41,829 nucleotides of DNA from Bacteroidota bacterium (GCA_018222965.1 JAAEZH010000045.1:1-41829), one strand, 5' to 3'. Shown: positions 25,418 to 33,063, numbered from the stretch's first letter. The notes: a model not told the origin generated them from the letters alone. A program made the numbers and translations.

Positions 25418-26635
25418 CTATTTAAACGGATGTCTTGGTTGCCACTCCTCCGTAGGGCCTTGCAAAGTGCCTACAATTGGACCAACCAATCGATTGATCC
25501 AGGGTGTCCGATGGCGGATGATACATTGTTGATCACAGGCAATCGCTCCAACAGAACTTTTGATCTCAGAAGCTGTGCGGGCAAAATGTATACGGGGTGC
25601 TTCCATTTCAATTCCTTCCCGAATCAGATCATATAGGATATTGAGATATAATTGCCGCTTTCGCTGAATGGCCGAATCAAAGCCGATGAAATGCGCTTCT
25701 AATCCAAAATCTCCCGTGAAGTAGGAGATAAATGCAATGGGTTCCCCTTTGTCAAAATAAGCCAACACATTAAAATCACCGGGTAAGGCGTTTTTCAGCT
25801 GATAAAAGTAATCAGCTGGTACCGTGGCCAGATTAAAATCAGCCGAATCAGCTACTTCTCTGTACAACTCGTACAATTCCGACTCCCAGGCTTTAATCTC
25901 CCGGGCATTTAGGTAACGCTTTTCTACATCACCCAGTTTTTTAAATGCCCGGCGAGCACGTACCCGATATTTACTGGACAGCGCCTCCAGGTAATCCTCG
26001 AAGGATCCCCAATCTCCGGGCATACTCATATGCATGCAGGGCAAAAATTTAAAATCCCGATAACCACTTTTTCGGAAGGCATCCAAGTCTGCACCATGTT
26101 CCGGTGGAAAATCTTTAATAAACAAACCCTGAATGCCTCCTCGGTCTTTATCCAATACAGAAGATACTTTGATCAGAGCTTCACTAACCAGTTTGGGCGC
26201 ATCCAGCTCTGTATCGGTAAAAAAGTAAGCATAGGGTCCTGAGAATAAAAGATTCCCACAAACCAGGGTGCGGAAATTAATGCGTCGGGCCAAAAACTTT
26301 CTGAGCGGATCATACCAGCGCCGATCTCCACTTTCCAGAGAAGCTTCGAGGCTTTTATAGGCATCAAATTCAAAAGTCTGGCAATAAGCAATTCCAACAG
26401 GTTGGAGGTTCCGGTGGAATATTAAATAGGCAAATTCAACCCCTTCAGGCGGAGCCGTTTCCAAACTTTGAAGAAAAGGAGATTGCAAGAAAAAGGGAGC
26501 CTCGGAGGTAACCTGATCCCAGTCACGCAACACAGCGTCCAGGTTTCGGGAAACACTTAGACGTATTTCACCCCCCTGCAAATGCAGGTCGGCGTTTTTT
26601 GATTTTGCATAGGATAAACCAGGACAAATACCCAT
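25418..26635 (-). CDS. GNAT/FemAB-like acyltransferase-fold protein of unknown function
   Basis: The product has 405 residues. It shows features of the GNAT superfamily in its FemAB/peptidogalycan-biosynthesis-like form: an N-terminal SPFLQSLETAPP segment, a central SSKYRVRARRAFKKLGDVE helix, and a second GNAT-like half with ADYFYQLKNALPGDFNVLAYFDKGEPIAFISYF, then LYLNILYDLIREGI. The last resembles the FemAB pattern in which a helix precedes the acceptor site. No signal peptide or membrane segment is seen, so it is probably cytoplasmic. Its substrate cannot be inferred. It lies 63 bp downstream of the pyrophosphatase gene on the same strand. The start (ATG at 26635) is plausible, though the first 25 residues look less conserved. 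Confidence 0.65.
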   Translation of the reverse strand: MGICPGLSYAKSKNADLHLQGGEIRLSVSRNLDAVLRDWDQVTSEAPFFLQSPFLQSLETAPPEGVEFAYLIFHRNLQPVGIAYCQTFEFDAYKSLEASLESGDRRWYDPLRKFLARRINFRTLVCGNLLFSGPYAYFFTDTELDAPKLVSEALIKVSSVLDKDRGGIQGLFIKDFPPEHGADLDAFRKSGYRDFKFLPCMHMSMPGDWGSFEDYLEALSSKYRVRARRAFKKLGDVEKRYLNAREIKAWESELYELYREVADSADFNLATVPADYFYQLKNALPGDFNVLAYFDKGEPIAFISYFTGDFGLEAHFIGFDSAIQRKRQLYLNILYDLIREGIEMEAPRIHFARTASEIKSSVGAIACDQQCIIRHRTPWINRLVGPIVGTLQGPTEEWQPRHPFK

Positions 26636-26698
26636 TGGGGATTAATTTCGGATAAGGAACAGTCGCGTTTACCAATAAGTTTTATCGATCGGGCAGAA

Positions 26699-27337
26699 TT
26701 ATTGAGAATCGGCTTCTTTTAAGGACTTTGTCATCAATTGGTCGGCAAAAATTTCATTTCGCCACCCCAGAGATTCCATCCGCCCGGGCCCCTTATAGTT
26801 TAAAAACCAGTCCTCCACCATGTTCCTTACAGCCGGAAATTCAATCGCCATCTGCTGGAAAGTCTCCACCTGAAAACTTCGGATACTCGAATCTCTGGGA
26901 ATAGCAATGATCTTGGTATCTGCTTCGCCATCGTCTTTTAGAAGAAGCGCAGCTATTGGTTGAATTCGAACTACGGTACCGGTAGGCAATGCTTCCGAAA
27001 TAAGTAATACGTCGACCGGATCCCCGTCTCCTCCGGCAGCAGCATCCATAAGGGTGGATGGGATGAAACCATAATTTCCGGGATAAGGTAAAAAATTGAC
27101 TATCCGTGGCTGACCATTTATGGAGTCGGGCAAAAAGCTGTCCTTAAAGGCATCATACTCCAACTTGAGGTTGGTGCCAGCCGGAATTTCAACGACCATT
27201 TGCCAATCATTGCCCGCTTTCGCGGGAAGCGCATAAAAATCGGATCGACCTCCAAAATCCTGCCGGCAGGAAGATAGTCCAACAAAAAGCAGGCCCGCCA
27301 GACAGGCAAACAAATACGTACGCATACTTCCAATCAT
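26699..27337 (-). CDS. lipoprotein-type family I inorganic pyrophosphatase
   Basis: The product is 212 residues, or 208 from the second Met at 27325. Family I pyrophosphatases hydrolyse PPi to phosphate and are normally cytoplasmic. Here the N-terminus is a lipoprotein signal, MRTYLFACLAGLLFVGLSSC, with the lipobox cysteine at C24. The catalytic set appears intact compared with the E. coli enzyme: VVEIPAGTNLKLEYD, an Arg in GQPRIV, YPGNYGFIPST, the GDGDPVDVLL aspartates, DDGEADTKI and NYKGPG. The enzyme would therefore act outside the cytoplasm, anchored to a membrane. It is upstream of the GNAT-like gene on the minus strand. Confidence 0.88.
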   Translation of the reverse strand: MIGSMRTYLFACLAGLLFVGLSSCRQDFGGRSDFYALPAKAGNDWQMVVEIPAGTNLKLEYDAFKDSFLPDSINGQPRIVNFLPYPGNYGFIPSTLMDAAAGGDGDPVDVLLISEALPTGTVVRIQPIAALLLKDDGEADTKIIAIPRDSSIRSFQVETFQQMAIEFPAVRNMVEDWFLNYKGPGRMESLGWRNEIFADQLMTKSLKEADSQ

Positions 27338-27585
27338 TTTCCAAAGCTAATTACTTGGACATATTTATCCATAAGAAACTATGCTTTCTTTTAGTCTTCA
27401 ACAGAATAAAAATGGCACTTTCAAAATCCGTTGAGAACAATATGGCCGTACATAAGTTGTGAAGGGTAAAGGGCCAAAAAGGATTCATGCAAAGCGTCCT
27501 GATCCCTACACTAGCCCTAAAATTTCCGGTAAATGCTTTGCGCAGGCGGTTGCTTGGCTTATTTTGGTCGCTCAAAAAATACAAA

Positions 27586-27924
27586 ATGGCAGAAAAAAAA
27601 TATTTCGATCCTGCAGACCTGAAGCAATTTGGAAACATCACCGAGTTTCAGGAAGAAATGGGTAAAGACTTTTTCAACTGGTATAATAATATCTTTAAAG
27701 AGGGAGCCCTTACTCAGCGGGAAAAAGCACTGATTGCATTGGCCGTAGCCCATGCCATTCAATGTCCGTATTGCATAGATGCCTATTCATCTGCCTGCTT
27801 GCAAAAAGGCGCTGATGAGGAGCAAATGATGGAAGCCGTTCATGTAGCGGCAGGAATCCGAGCCGGAACAACCCTGGTGTACAGCACCCAAATGATGAAT
27901 CACGTTAAGAAAATGACGATGTAG
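27586..27924 (+). CDS. arsenosugar-associated carboxymuconolactone decarboxylase / peroxidase-like protein
   Basis: This is a 112-residue all-helical protein of the AhpD/CMD family. C60-PY-C63 in AIQCPYCIDAYSS is the redox CXXC, followed by the conserved HVAAGIRAGTTLVYS helix. I chose the ATG at 27586 (MAEKKYFDPADL); an in-frame ATG at 27487 adds 33 residues that do not look like the family. This subfamily is known to sit beside the radical SAM/Cys-rich protein ArsS (the group described as peroxidase-like with seleno-SAM), and ArsS is the next gene, 98 bp downstream. The role is probably redox support for arsenosugar synthesis, which is inference from that pairing. Confidence 0.85.
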   Translation: MAEKKYFDPADLKQFGNITEFQEEMGKDFFNWYNNIFKEGALTQREKALIALAVAHAIQCPYCIDAYSSACLQKGADEEQMMEAVHVAAGIRAGTTLVYSTQMMNHVKKMTM

Positions 27925-27940
27925 GAATTTGAATGTTTAA

Positions 27941-28014
27941 TGCTGAGTTTTTAATTATTAATTCTGCATTCCCAATTCAAAATTCCTAATTCTACATTCT
28001 ACACTCTACATTAC
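27941..28014. repeat. A/T-rich AATTC/CTACATTC low-complexity spacer
   Basis: This is a second stretch of short AATTC, CAAAATTCC and CTACATTC variants, filling the gap between the peroxidase-like gene and arsS. Confidence 0.6.
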
Positions 28015-28022
28015 CGTCCCAC

Positions 28023-29081
28023 ATGGCAATTAAACAACGCAGTAAATCACTAAGCGTTCGCGGAAGCGAATTTTCAGACACTTTCTTTCAACTTCAGGTT
28101 CTCAATGGCAAAGAGATGACGGATGCCAAATTCCCCTCCTTTTCGGAACGGGTAGGTGTTCTTCAACCCGGTGCCGTGGAGATCTTCCAGATTAATATCG
28201 GAAAGCTCTGTAATCAAACCTGCTCCCATTGCCATGTCGATGCCGGACCGGACAAGAAGGAAGAAAATATGTCCAGAGAGGACCTCCAACGTTGTTTGGA
28301 AATCATCGCTTCGGTAGATAGTATTCATACCGTAGACATCACAGGTGGTGCTCCGGAAATGAATGCCAATTTCCGCTGGTTTGTTGAAGAAGTTACAGCG
28401 CTGGGTAAAAAGGTTATGGATCGCTGTAATCTGACTATCATCCGGGCAAATAAGAAATACCACGACCTGCCGGAATTCTTTGCCAAACACAAAGTGGAGG
28501 TAGTTTCATCCCTCCCCTCTTTCAGTAAGAACCGTACCGACTCACAACGCGGAGACGGCGTTTTTGAAGATTCCATCAAAGCCCTGCAAATGCTCAATGA
28601 AGTCGGGTATGGAAAAGAAGGCTCCGGCTTGGTGCTCAACCTGGTCTACAATCCGTCTGGTGCATACCTGCCCGGCGACCAGGAGGCTATGGAAGCAGAA
28701 TTTAAGCGGCAGCTGAAAAGAAAATTCGACATAGAATTTAATCAGTTATTTGCCATCACCAATGTGCCGATTTCCCGATTTCTGGAATATTTGATCCAGA
28801 CAGATAATTACGCGGATTACATGCAGCAACTTATCGATGCCTTTAATCCGGGCACCGTGGATGGACTCATGTGTCTGAATACCCTTTCTGTAAGTTGGGA
28901 TGGATATATCCATGATTGTGATTTCAATCAAATGCTGGATATGAAAGTGGCTACCAAAAACTCTCAGCACATCAATGATTTTGATCTGGCAACGCTGGAA
29001 AAGCGTAAAATTGCCATGAACCAGCACTGTTATGCCTGTACTGCTGGCTCCGGATCCAGTTGTGGCGGAGAGATTTCCTAA
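28023..29081 (+). CDS. arsS: arsenosugar biosynthesis radical SAM protein ArsS
   Basis: The product has 352 residues. The [4Fe-4S]/SAM motif CNQTCSHC has its cysteines at 63, 67 and 70 (CxxxCxxC), followed by HVDAGP and VDITGGAPEMN. The C-terminal Cys-rich domain ends in HCYACTAGSGSSCGGEIS. This layout is that of the radical SAM/Cys-rich family (TIGR04167-type) now called ArsS, which installs a 5'-deoxyadenosyl group on dimethylarsenite on the route to arsenosugars. Many relatives carry selenocysteine near the C-terminus; here all positions are Cys and the stop is TAA, so this is the non-seleno form. The methyltransferase ArsM is not in the window. The CXXC peroxidase-like partner is directly upstream. 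Confidence 0.9.
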   Translation: MAIKQRSKSLSVRGSEFSDTFFQLQVLNGKEMTDAKFPSFSERVGVLQPGAVEIFQINIGKLCNQTCSHCHVDAGPDKKEENMSREDLQRCLEIIASVDSIHTVDITGGAPEMNANFRWFVEEVTALGKKVMDRCNLTIIRANKKYHDLPEFFAKHKVEVVSSLPSFSKNRTDSQRGDGVFEDSIKALQMLNEVGYGKEGSGLVLNLVYNPSGAYLPGDQEAMEAEFKRQLKRKFDIEFNQLFAITNVPISRFLEYLIQTDNYADYMQQLIDAFNPGTVDGLMCLNTLSVSWDGYIHDCDFNQMLDMKVATKNSQHINDFDLATLEKRKIAMNQHCYACTAGSGSSCGGEIS

Positions 29082-29159
29082 AAAAATCCGATTTTGGGGC
29101 AGGAAGTGAAATTAGACATTCTATACACTATCTTTATGCCAAACACAAAATCTGGATTT

Positions 29160-30134
29160 ATGAACCTTCGAGTAGTATCTATAGCCGTTTTTGGCTGCCT
29201 TTTGCTTTTCACTTCTTGTGTAACTACCAAGAAGTATGATGAAGCTGTTTCTCTCAAAGATTACTACAAAAGCGAATCCGAAAGTCTCGCGGAAGTAGAA
29301 GAGGAAAACGACGAACTGAAACAAAAACTCAAAACCACCGAAGCTCAACTAAAACAGAGTTACCTCGAATTGGAGGAACTCACCATCCGAAACGACCGGC
29401 TCAATAGCGAAAATGCCGATCTGCGCAAACGCTACGATCAATTGCTGGAGCAAAACAAAACGCTCCTGTCCACTGCTTCCTACGAAAAGCAATCCTTACA
29501 GGAATTGCTCATCACCAAACAGGAAGAACTCAATGAGAAAGAAACTGCCCTGGCAGACGCCCAGTTTGAGCTCGATGAGCGGGAAGCCAACCTGGCTCTC
29601 CTCCGTGCCAACCTGGATGAGCGCGAAGCCCGTGTGAATGAACTGCAAGCTTCGCTGCGGGAAACCCAGGGACAAATGTCTCAGCTTAAAGCCAATATCA
29701 AAGAAGCTTTATTGGGCTTTTCAGCGAAAGACCTTACGGTTACTGAGGTTGATGGCAAGCTCTATGTTTCCATGAGCCAAAACTTACTTTTCCGTTCGGG
29801 TTCCGATAAGATCGACAACAAAGGAAAACAGGCCCTGCAGCAACTCGCCGCAGTTCTGAATGATAATCCGGACATCGATATTACAGTAGAAGGTCATACC
29901 GATTCCGACGGAAGCGCCACGCTCAACTGGGACTTGAGTGTGTCCCGTGCAACTACAGTAGTAAAAGTACTGACCGACAATGGTGTGGATCCTACACGGA
30001 TCACAGCCTCCGGCCGTGGATTGTATTCACCGGTTGCACCAAACGACAGTGCCGACAACAAAGCCCGAAACCGTCGTACGGAGATTATTCTTTCCCCACG
30101 ACTGCAATCAATTTTCGATATCATTAATCAGTAG
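29160..30134 (+). CDS. OmpA-family lipoprotein with long coiled coil
   Basis: From the ATG at 29160 the product is 324 residues. This start gives a compact lipoprotein signal (MNLRVVSIAVFGCLLLFTSC, lipobox cysteine C20); earlier in-frame starts at 29094 (TTG) and 29136 (ATG) would bury it. Residues about 40-190 form a continuous heptad-rich coiled coil dominated by E, L, K and R (EEENDELKQKLKTTEAQL). The C-terminal about 110 residues are an OmpA domain that binds peptidoglycan (LLFRSGSDKID, VEGHTDSDG, SVSRATTVVKVL, NRRTEI). It probably ties the outer membrane to the wall. It is followed by a strong terminator. Confidence 0.9.
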   Translation: MNLRVVSIAVFGCLLLFTSCVTTKKYDEAVSLKDYYKSESESLAEVEEENDELKQKLKTTEAQLKQSYLELEELTIRNDRLNSENADLRKRYDQLLEQNKTLLSTASYEKQSLQELLITKQEELNEKETALADAQFELDEREANLALLRANLDEREARVNELQASLRETQGQMSQLKANIKEALLGFSAKDLTVTEVDGKLYVSMSQNLLFRSGSDKIDNKGKQALQQLAAVLNDNPDIDITVEGHTDSDGSATLNWDLSVSRATTVVKVLTDNGVDPTRITASGRGLYSPVAPNDSADNKARNRRTEIILSPRLQSIFDIINQ

Positions 30135-30161
30135 ATAGGCTTTTTCCATTTTTGGAAACCG

Positions 30162-30203
30162 GGTGCTTTGAGGGATATTTTGCCTTCAAAGCACCTTTTT
30201 TTT
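30162..30203 (+). terminator. terminator after the OmpA lipoprotein gene
   Basis: GGTGCTTTGA (30162-30171) pairs with TCAAAGCACC (30186-30195), followed by eight T. Confidence 0.9.
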
Positions 30204-30273
30204 GAGTTTAGAGGCTATTGACGACAGGCCTTAGATAAGAATTTTACTGGAGTATCATTCCTAATTCCTCTCA

Positions 30274-30347
30274 GTCCGCAAGCGGACAGCTCCCCCTCAA
30301 GCGGTGGAGCACTTTCCAACACCTCCCTCCCGCTCAGAGGGTGGGAG
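30274..30347. repeat. cluster of three consecutive hairpins, possible intergenic mobile or structured element
   Basis: Hairpin 1 is GTCCG/CGGAC around CAAG (30274-30287). Hairpin 2 is GCTCC (30289-30293) with GGAGC (30306-30310). Hairpin 3 is CTCCCTCCC (30323-30331) with GGGTGGGAG (30339-30347), with one T-T mismatch. The segment is much more G+C rich than its surroundings and is followed by an AATTC-type A/T-rich tail. No coding potential is seen. Confidence 0.55.
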
Positions 30348-30830
30348 AAAAATTCATAATTCTACATTCCCAATTCCCCCCAAACACAATCTTGGCCCCT
30401 TTTTTCATTTTTTTTCAAAAAAACACAGCCAAATCCATTTTTGGCATGGTATTTGAAATAATTATAATGTGAAACGGATTGAGCCTCTGAGGATAACGCA
30501 AGCGAAAAATTAGAATATGTTAAGAGAAGCTTGTATCTTCCCCGGATATTACACACTAGAAACACTTTAAAATGAAACACTACTTACCACTATTACCACG
30601 AGGCGTATCTCCTCCTTTCTTCACAGATACATTCCATTTATAAGATCCTAACCTGAATAATCGATCAGGGAAATAAGCAGGTCACTGCTTAAACGGGATT
30701 CCTATGTCTTTTCCGGTCGTTTTGCGGCCCACACATTTGGTACAAAGTACCTCCTGGCATTGCTATGCCATCTCAGAAGCCGATAAGTAACACACTAACA
30801 CTAATTGAAACACTATCAAACACACTTATC
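30348..30830. other. 483-bp stretch without a convincing gene, with clustered hairpins
   Basis: From 30348 to 30376 there are AATTC-type low-complexity strings. A 23-codon frame at 30572-30643 starts MKHYLPLLPRG, but nothing else supports it. At 30673-30690 TAAGCAG pairs with CTGCTTA, at 30739-30751 GGTAC pairs with GTACC, and at 30755-30770 TGGCAT pairs with ATGCCA. Motifs of the AAACACT type are repeated before both the 30572 and 30831 start codons. A structured leader RNA for the small gene at 30831 is possible. Confidence 0.4.
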
Positions 30831-31010
30831 ATGAAAAATGCTAACCCATCCATCGACGCTTCTAAAGGAAAAAGCAACGCATTCATCCTTCTTCTTATCG
30901 GTCTTGTAGGTGTTGCCGGCCTGGTATACGTACTCAACTCAGGCAGCGGAAAAGCCAGCCTCTCAGAAAACGAGGTGTTTTCTACACCGGCGGTAAGTAT
31001 GGTGGAATAA
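30831..31010 (+). CDS. 59-residue single-pass membrane protein of unknown function
   Basis: It starts MKNANPSIDASKGKSNAF and has one clear membrane helix at about residues 18-37 (FILLLIGLVGVAGLVYVLNS), then a short tail ending VFSTPAVSMVE. In-frame codons reach back to an ATG at 30765, but that start would run through a hairpin, so I prefer 30831. A clean terminator follows at 31099. I do not recognise the family. The preceding 250 bases hold several hairpins and repeated AAACACT motifs. It could also be a chance ORF, but the helix, the sensible start and the terminator make it a reasonable gene. Confidence 0.55.
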   Translation: MKNANPSIDASKGKSNAFILLLIGLVGVAGLVYVLNSGSGKASLSENEVFSTPAVSMVE

Positions 31011-31098
31011 GAGTTTGTTCGGGATTTGCTTTTGGAGCGAGTGCAGCCCAAAGGGAAAAACCCAAACAAACTCTAAAAAATACATACATGAGAAAATC

Positions 31099-31131
31099 AG
31101 GGCTGTTCCACCGGGGCAGCCCTTTTTTATT
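31099..31131 (+). terminator. terminator after the small membrane protein gene
   Basis: AGGGCTG (31099-31105) pairs with CAGCCCT (31117-31123), followed by TTTTTATT. Confidence 0.8.
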
Positions 31132-31466
31132 GATTTCTAAAAGGAATTTCCGTATTTTTTACTGAAGTTATTTAATAATGGCTGCTGAGATTCTGAGAAT
31201 TGAATTTTCATTCCAGTTGAGGCTTTTTTAGAGCCGCATAGCAGCGCTACGGGGCGAAAAAAAAGTAAAAAGTGGGATGAAAAGGCTTTTTCAGGAGCCA
31301 GTGAGCTATTTTTAAACAACTTCACTGGTAAAACCTGCTCGAAGATGCCTCCAGGACACGTATTAAACAATTAAAACGTTATACGAATTAAACGAAGTAA
31401 CAAACCAACGAACTCCTTTTTTGTTACACCAGTAAACCTGAAATACGCATTAAACCTTAGTTATCG
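31132..31466. other. 335-bp non-coding stretch with a possible dispersed element
   Basis: No convincing gene is seen. A G+C-rich block at 31220-31260 (GAGCCGCATAGCAGCGCTACGG region) includes the short dyad TAGC-AGC-GCTA and is followed by an A-rich run and a GTAAAAAG tract. A 77-codon frame on the minus strand (31137-31370) crosses it, but its composition (Lys/Phe/Ser-rich, no start signal) looks non-coding. The half towards 31466 is A/T rich with ACGAATTAAACGAAG-like strings. Confidence 0.4.
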
Positions 31467-31691
31467 ATGAACCTGTTTAACTACTTTAAAGAATTGCTGG
31501 AGCGCTCGGCTTTTGGGGTTTGCTCCTATCTGGGTGATCGTATGGGCGTGGCTTCCAGCCGGGTACGGCTGTACTTTATTTACATCTCATTTGCCGCACT
31601 GGGCTCCCCTATTATTATATACCTTTTTGCTGCTTTCTGGCTAAACCTCAAGCGCTACATCCGCAATCAACGCAATGTGATCTGGCGCTAG
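31467..31691 (+). CDS. PspC-domain-like small membrane protein
   Basis: The product has 74 residues. It contains AFGVCSYLGDRMGVASSRVRLYFIYISFAALGSPIIIYLFAAFW, the compact PspC pattern with one hydrophobic segment (about 36-58), and ends in a basic tail (KRYIRNQRNVIWR). It resembles the mini-PspC at 12306 in the LGSPII.YL core, but with a longer basic C-terminus. PspC-like proteins are linked to envelope stress; no PspA or PspB is nearby. It converges on the DUF4159 gene with an 8-bp gap and no visible terminator. Confidence 0.72.
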   Translation: MNLFNYFKELLERSAFGVCSYLGDRMGVASSRVRLYFIYISFAALGSPIIIYLFAAFWLNLKRYIRNQRNVIWR

Positions 31692-31699
31692 TTTAGGAT

Positions 31700-32356
31700 T
31701 TATTCGAAAGCAAACTGAATCAAATTCGCTCCCATCTGTAAGGCTTTGATCCGCACCTGTTCCGGATCCCGGTGCACGGCAGCATCCTCCCATCCGTCTC
31801 CCAGATCGCTCTCATACGAATAGAAACAAACCAATCTCCCCTCCCAAATCAATCCGAATCCCTGTGGCGGATCGCCATCGTGTTCGTGTACCTTAGGCAA
31901 ACCGCCCTGGAAATCAAAGGTCTGGTGGTAGACTCCGTGCTCAAAGGGCAGCTCGACAAACTCTAATTCGGGAAAAACCTTTTTCATCGCCGGACGTACA
32001 AAAGGATCCATTCCGTAATTATCATCGATATGGAGGAATCCGCCGGCAATCAGGTAGTTCCTTAAATTCTCCGCTTCTGCATCAGAAAACACCACATTTC
32101 CGTGGCCGGTCATGTGTACAAATGGATAGTTGAAAAGATCTACACTGCCAACCTCTACGGTTGCATAATCCGGATCAAATGCCGTTCCGAGTTGCTGGTT
32201 GCAAAAAAGCGCCAAATTGGGCAGGGCCGTCGGATTTGCATACCAGTCTCCTCCCCCTTTGTATTTCAAAAGTGCCAGTTGAAGGGTGTTCGCATTTTCA
32301 GATTTAAACCCTGTTGCGAAAGGAAGGATAAAAAGGAATATCAGTATCTTCTTCAT
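31700..32356 (-). CDS. DUF4159 domain protein, exported
   Basis: The product has 218 residues with an N-terminal signal (MKKILIFLFILPFATGF). It carries the DUF4159 pattern: LQLALLKYKGGGDWYANPTALPNL, then FVHMTGHGNVVFSDAEAENLRNYL, GGFLHIDDNYGMDPFVRPAMKKVFPE and a late SYESDLGDGWED. In other Bacteroidota this family is found alone or next to translation and RNA-modification genes; its biochemical role is unknown. Its ATG overlaps the rsmE stop (ATGA), which points to coupled translation. The mature protein would be periplasmic. Confidence 0.85.
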   Translation of the reverse strand: MKKILIFLFILPFATGFKSENANTLQLALLKYKGGGDWYANPTALPNLALFCNQQLGTAFDPDYATVEVGSVDLFNYPFVHMTGHGNVVFSDAEAENLRNYLIAGGFLHIDDNYGMDPFVRPAMKKVFPELEFVELPFEHGVYHQTFDFQGGLPKVHEHDGDPPQGFGLIWEGRLVCFYSYESDLGDGWEDAAVHRDPEQVRIKALQMGANLIQFAFE

Positions 32357-33051
32357 GTTATTTCATTTGCCAGCTGGATCGTGTGTACGGCAGCCAGTGC
32401 TGCGGTTTCGGTACGTAGTCGCTGCTGACCGAGATGAACGGGATCAAATCCCTTTTCGATAGCCAGGGCAATTTCATCCGGATGAAAATCGCCTTCTGGT
32501 CCGATCAAAATGCTAACGTCTGTTCCGGCAGTATAGTTGTTCCACAAATGGGTTTTAGGCGTGTTTTCACAATGAGCAATATAGCCTTTCCCGCTAAAAT
32601 CCAATTCGCCGAAAGGCACCATAGGATTTAGAACCGGAAGATGGGCTTTCATCGATTGCTTCATAGCCGAAAGCAGGATTTTTTCCAGGCGGTCGGGCCG
32701 AATGCGATTCCGCTCCGAATGCCGACAAAGGATTGGAGTAATGCTTCCGATGCCCATTTCTGTAGCTTTTTCCAAAAACCACTCGTAACGGGAAATATTT
32801 TTGGTGGGTGCAACAGCCATGTGCAAATGGCAGGATTGAGATTCTACCCTGGTTTTGCTCGGATCCAGTTCGATGCTGCAGCTACGCTTTTCCGTTTGGG
32901 AGATTACCCCTTCATACCAGGTTCCTTTACCATCTACAAGGGTAATCGTGTCTCCTGCCTTTCGGCGAAGGACTTGCAAACAGTGGCGGGCTTCTTCTCC
33001 GCTGAGTCGGGCAATATTGCCTTCAATTTCGGTGGTATGGAAGATAATCAC
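32353..33051 (-). CDS. rsmE: 16S rRNA (uracil-1498-N3)-methyltransferase
   Basis: This is a 232-residue SPOUT (trefoil-knot) methyltransferase that modifies U1498 of 16S rRNA using SAM. The signature ILIGPEGDFHPDE and HLGQQRLRTETAALAAV lie in the C-terminal knot, and the N-terminal PUA-like part has EEARHCLQVLRRKAGD. The start is GTG at 33051, with no in-frame ATG or alternative closer to the family N-terminus. A perfect -7 element ends only four bases before it, so the mRNA may be leaderless. Its stop overlaps the DUF4159 start. Confidence 0.95.
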   Translation of the reverse strand: MIIFHTTEIEGNIARLSGEEARHCLQVLRRKAGDTITLVDGKGTWYEGVISQTEKRSCSIELDPSKTRVESQSCHLHMAVAPTKNISRYEWFLEKATEMGIGSITPILCRHSERNRIRPDRLEKILLSAMKQSMKAHLPVLNPMVPFGELDFSGKGYIAHCENTPKTHLWNNYTAGTDVSILIGPEGDFHPDEIALAIEKGFDPVHLGQQRLRTETAALAAVHTIQLANEIT

Positions 33052-33055
33052 AAAG

Positions 33056-33063
33056 CAAATGTA
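33056..33063 (-). promoter_or_regulatory. -7 box abutting the rsmE start
   Basis: The minus strand reads TACATTTG, an exact TAnnTTTG match that ends four bases before the GTG, which suggests a leaderless transcript. Confidence 0.5.

Noticed and set aside
28023-29081. Selenocysteine codon in arsS
   Set aside because: The frame runs without an in-frame TGA to a TAA stop, and the C-terminal positions are Cys codons.
30362-30580. 72-codon minus-strand frame in the gap after the OmpA gene
   Set aside because: It covers homopolymer runs and low-complexity A/T DNA and has no supporting signal.
31137-31370. 77-codon minus-strand frame
   Set aside because: It crosses a G+C-rich block and A-rich runs with no start signal or recognised motif; I treat it as non-coding, possibly part of a dispersed repeat.
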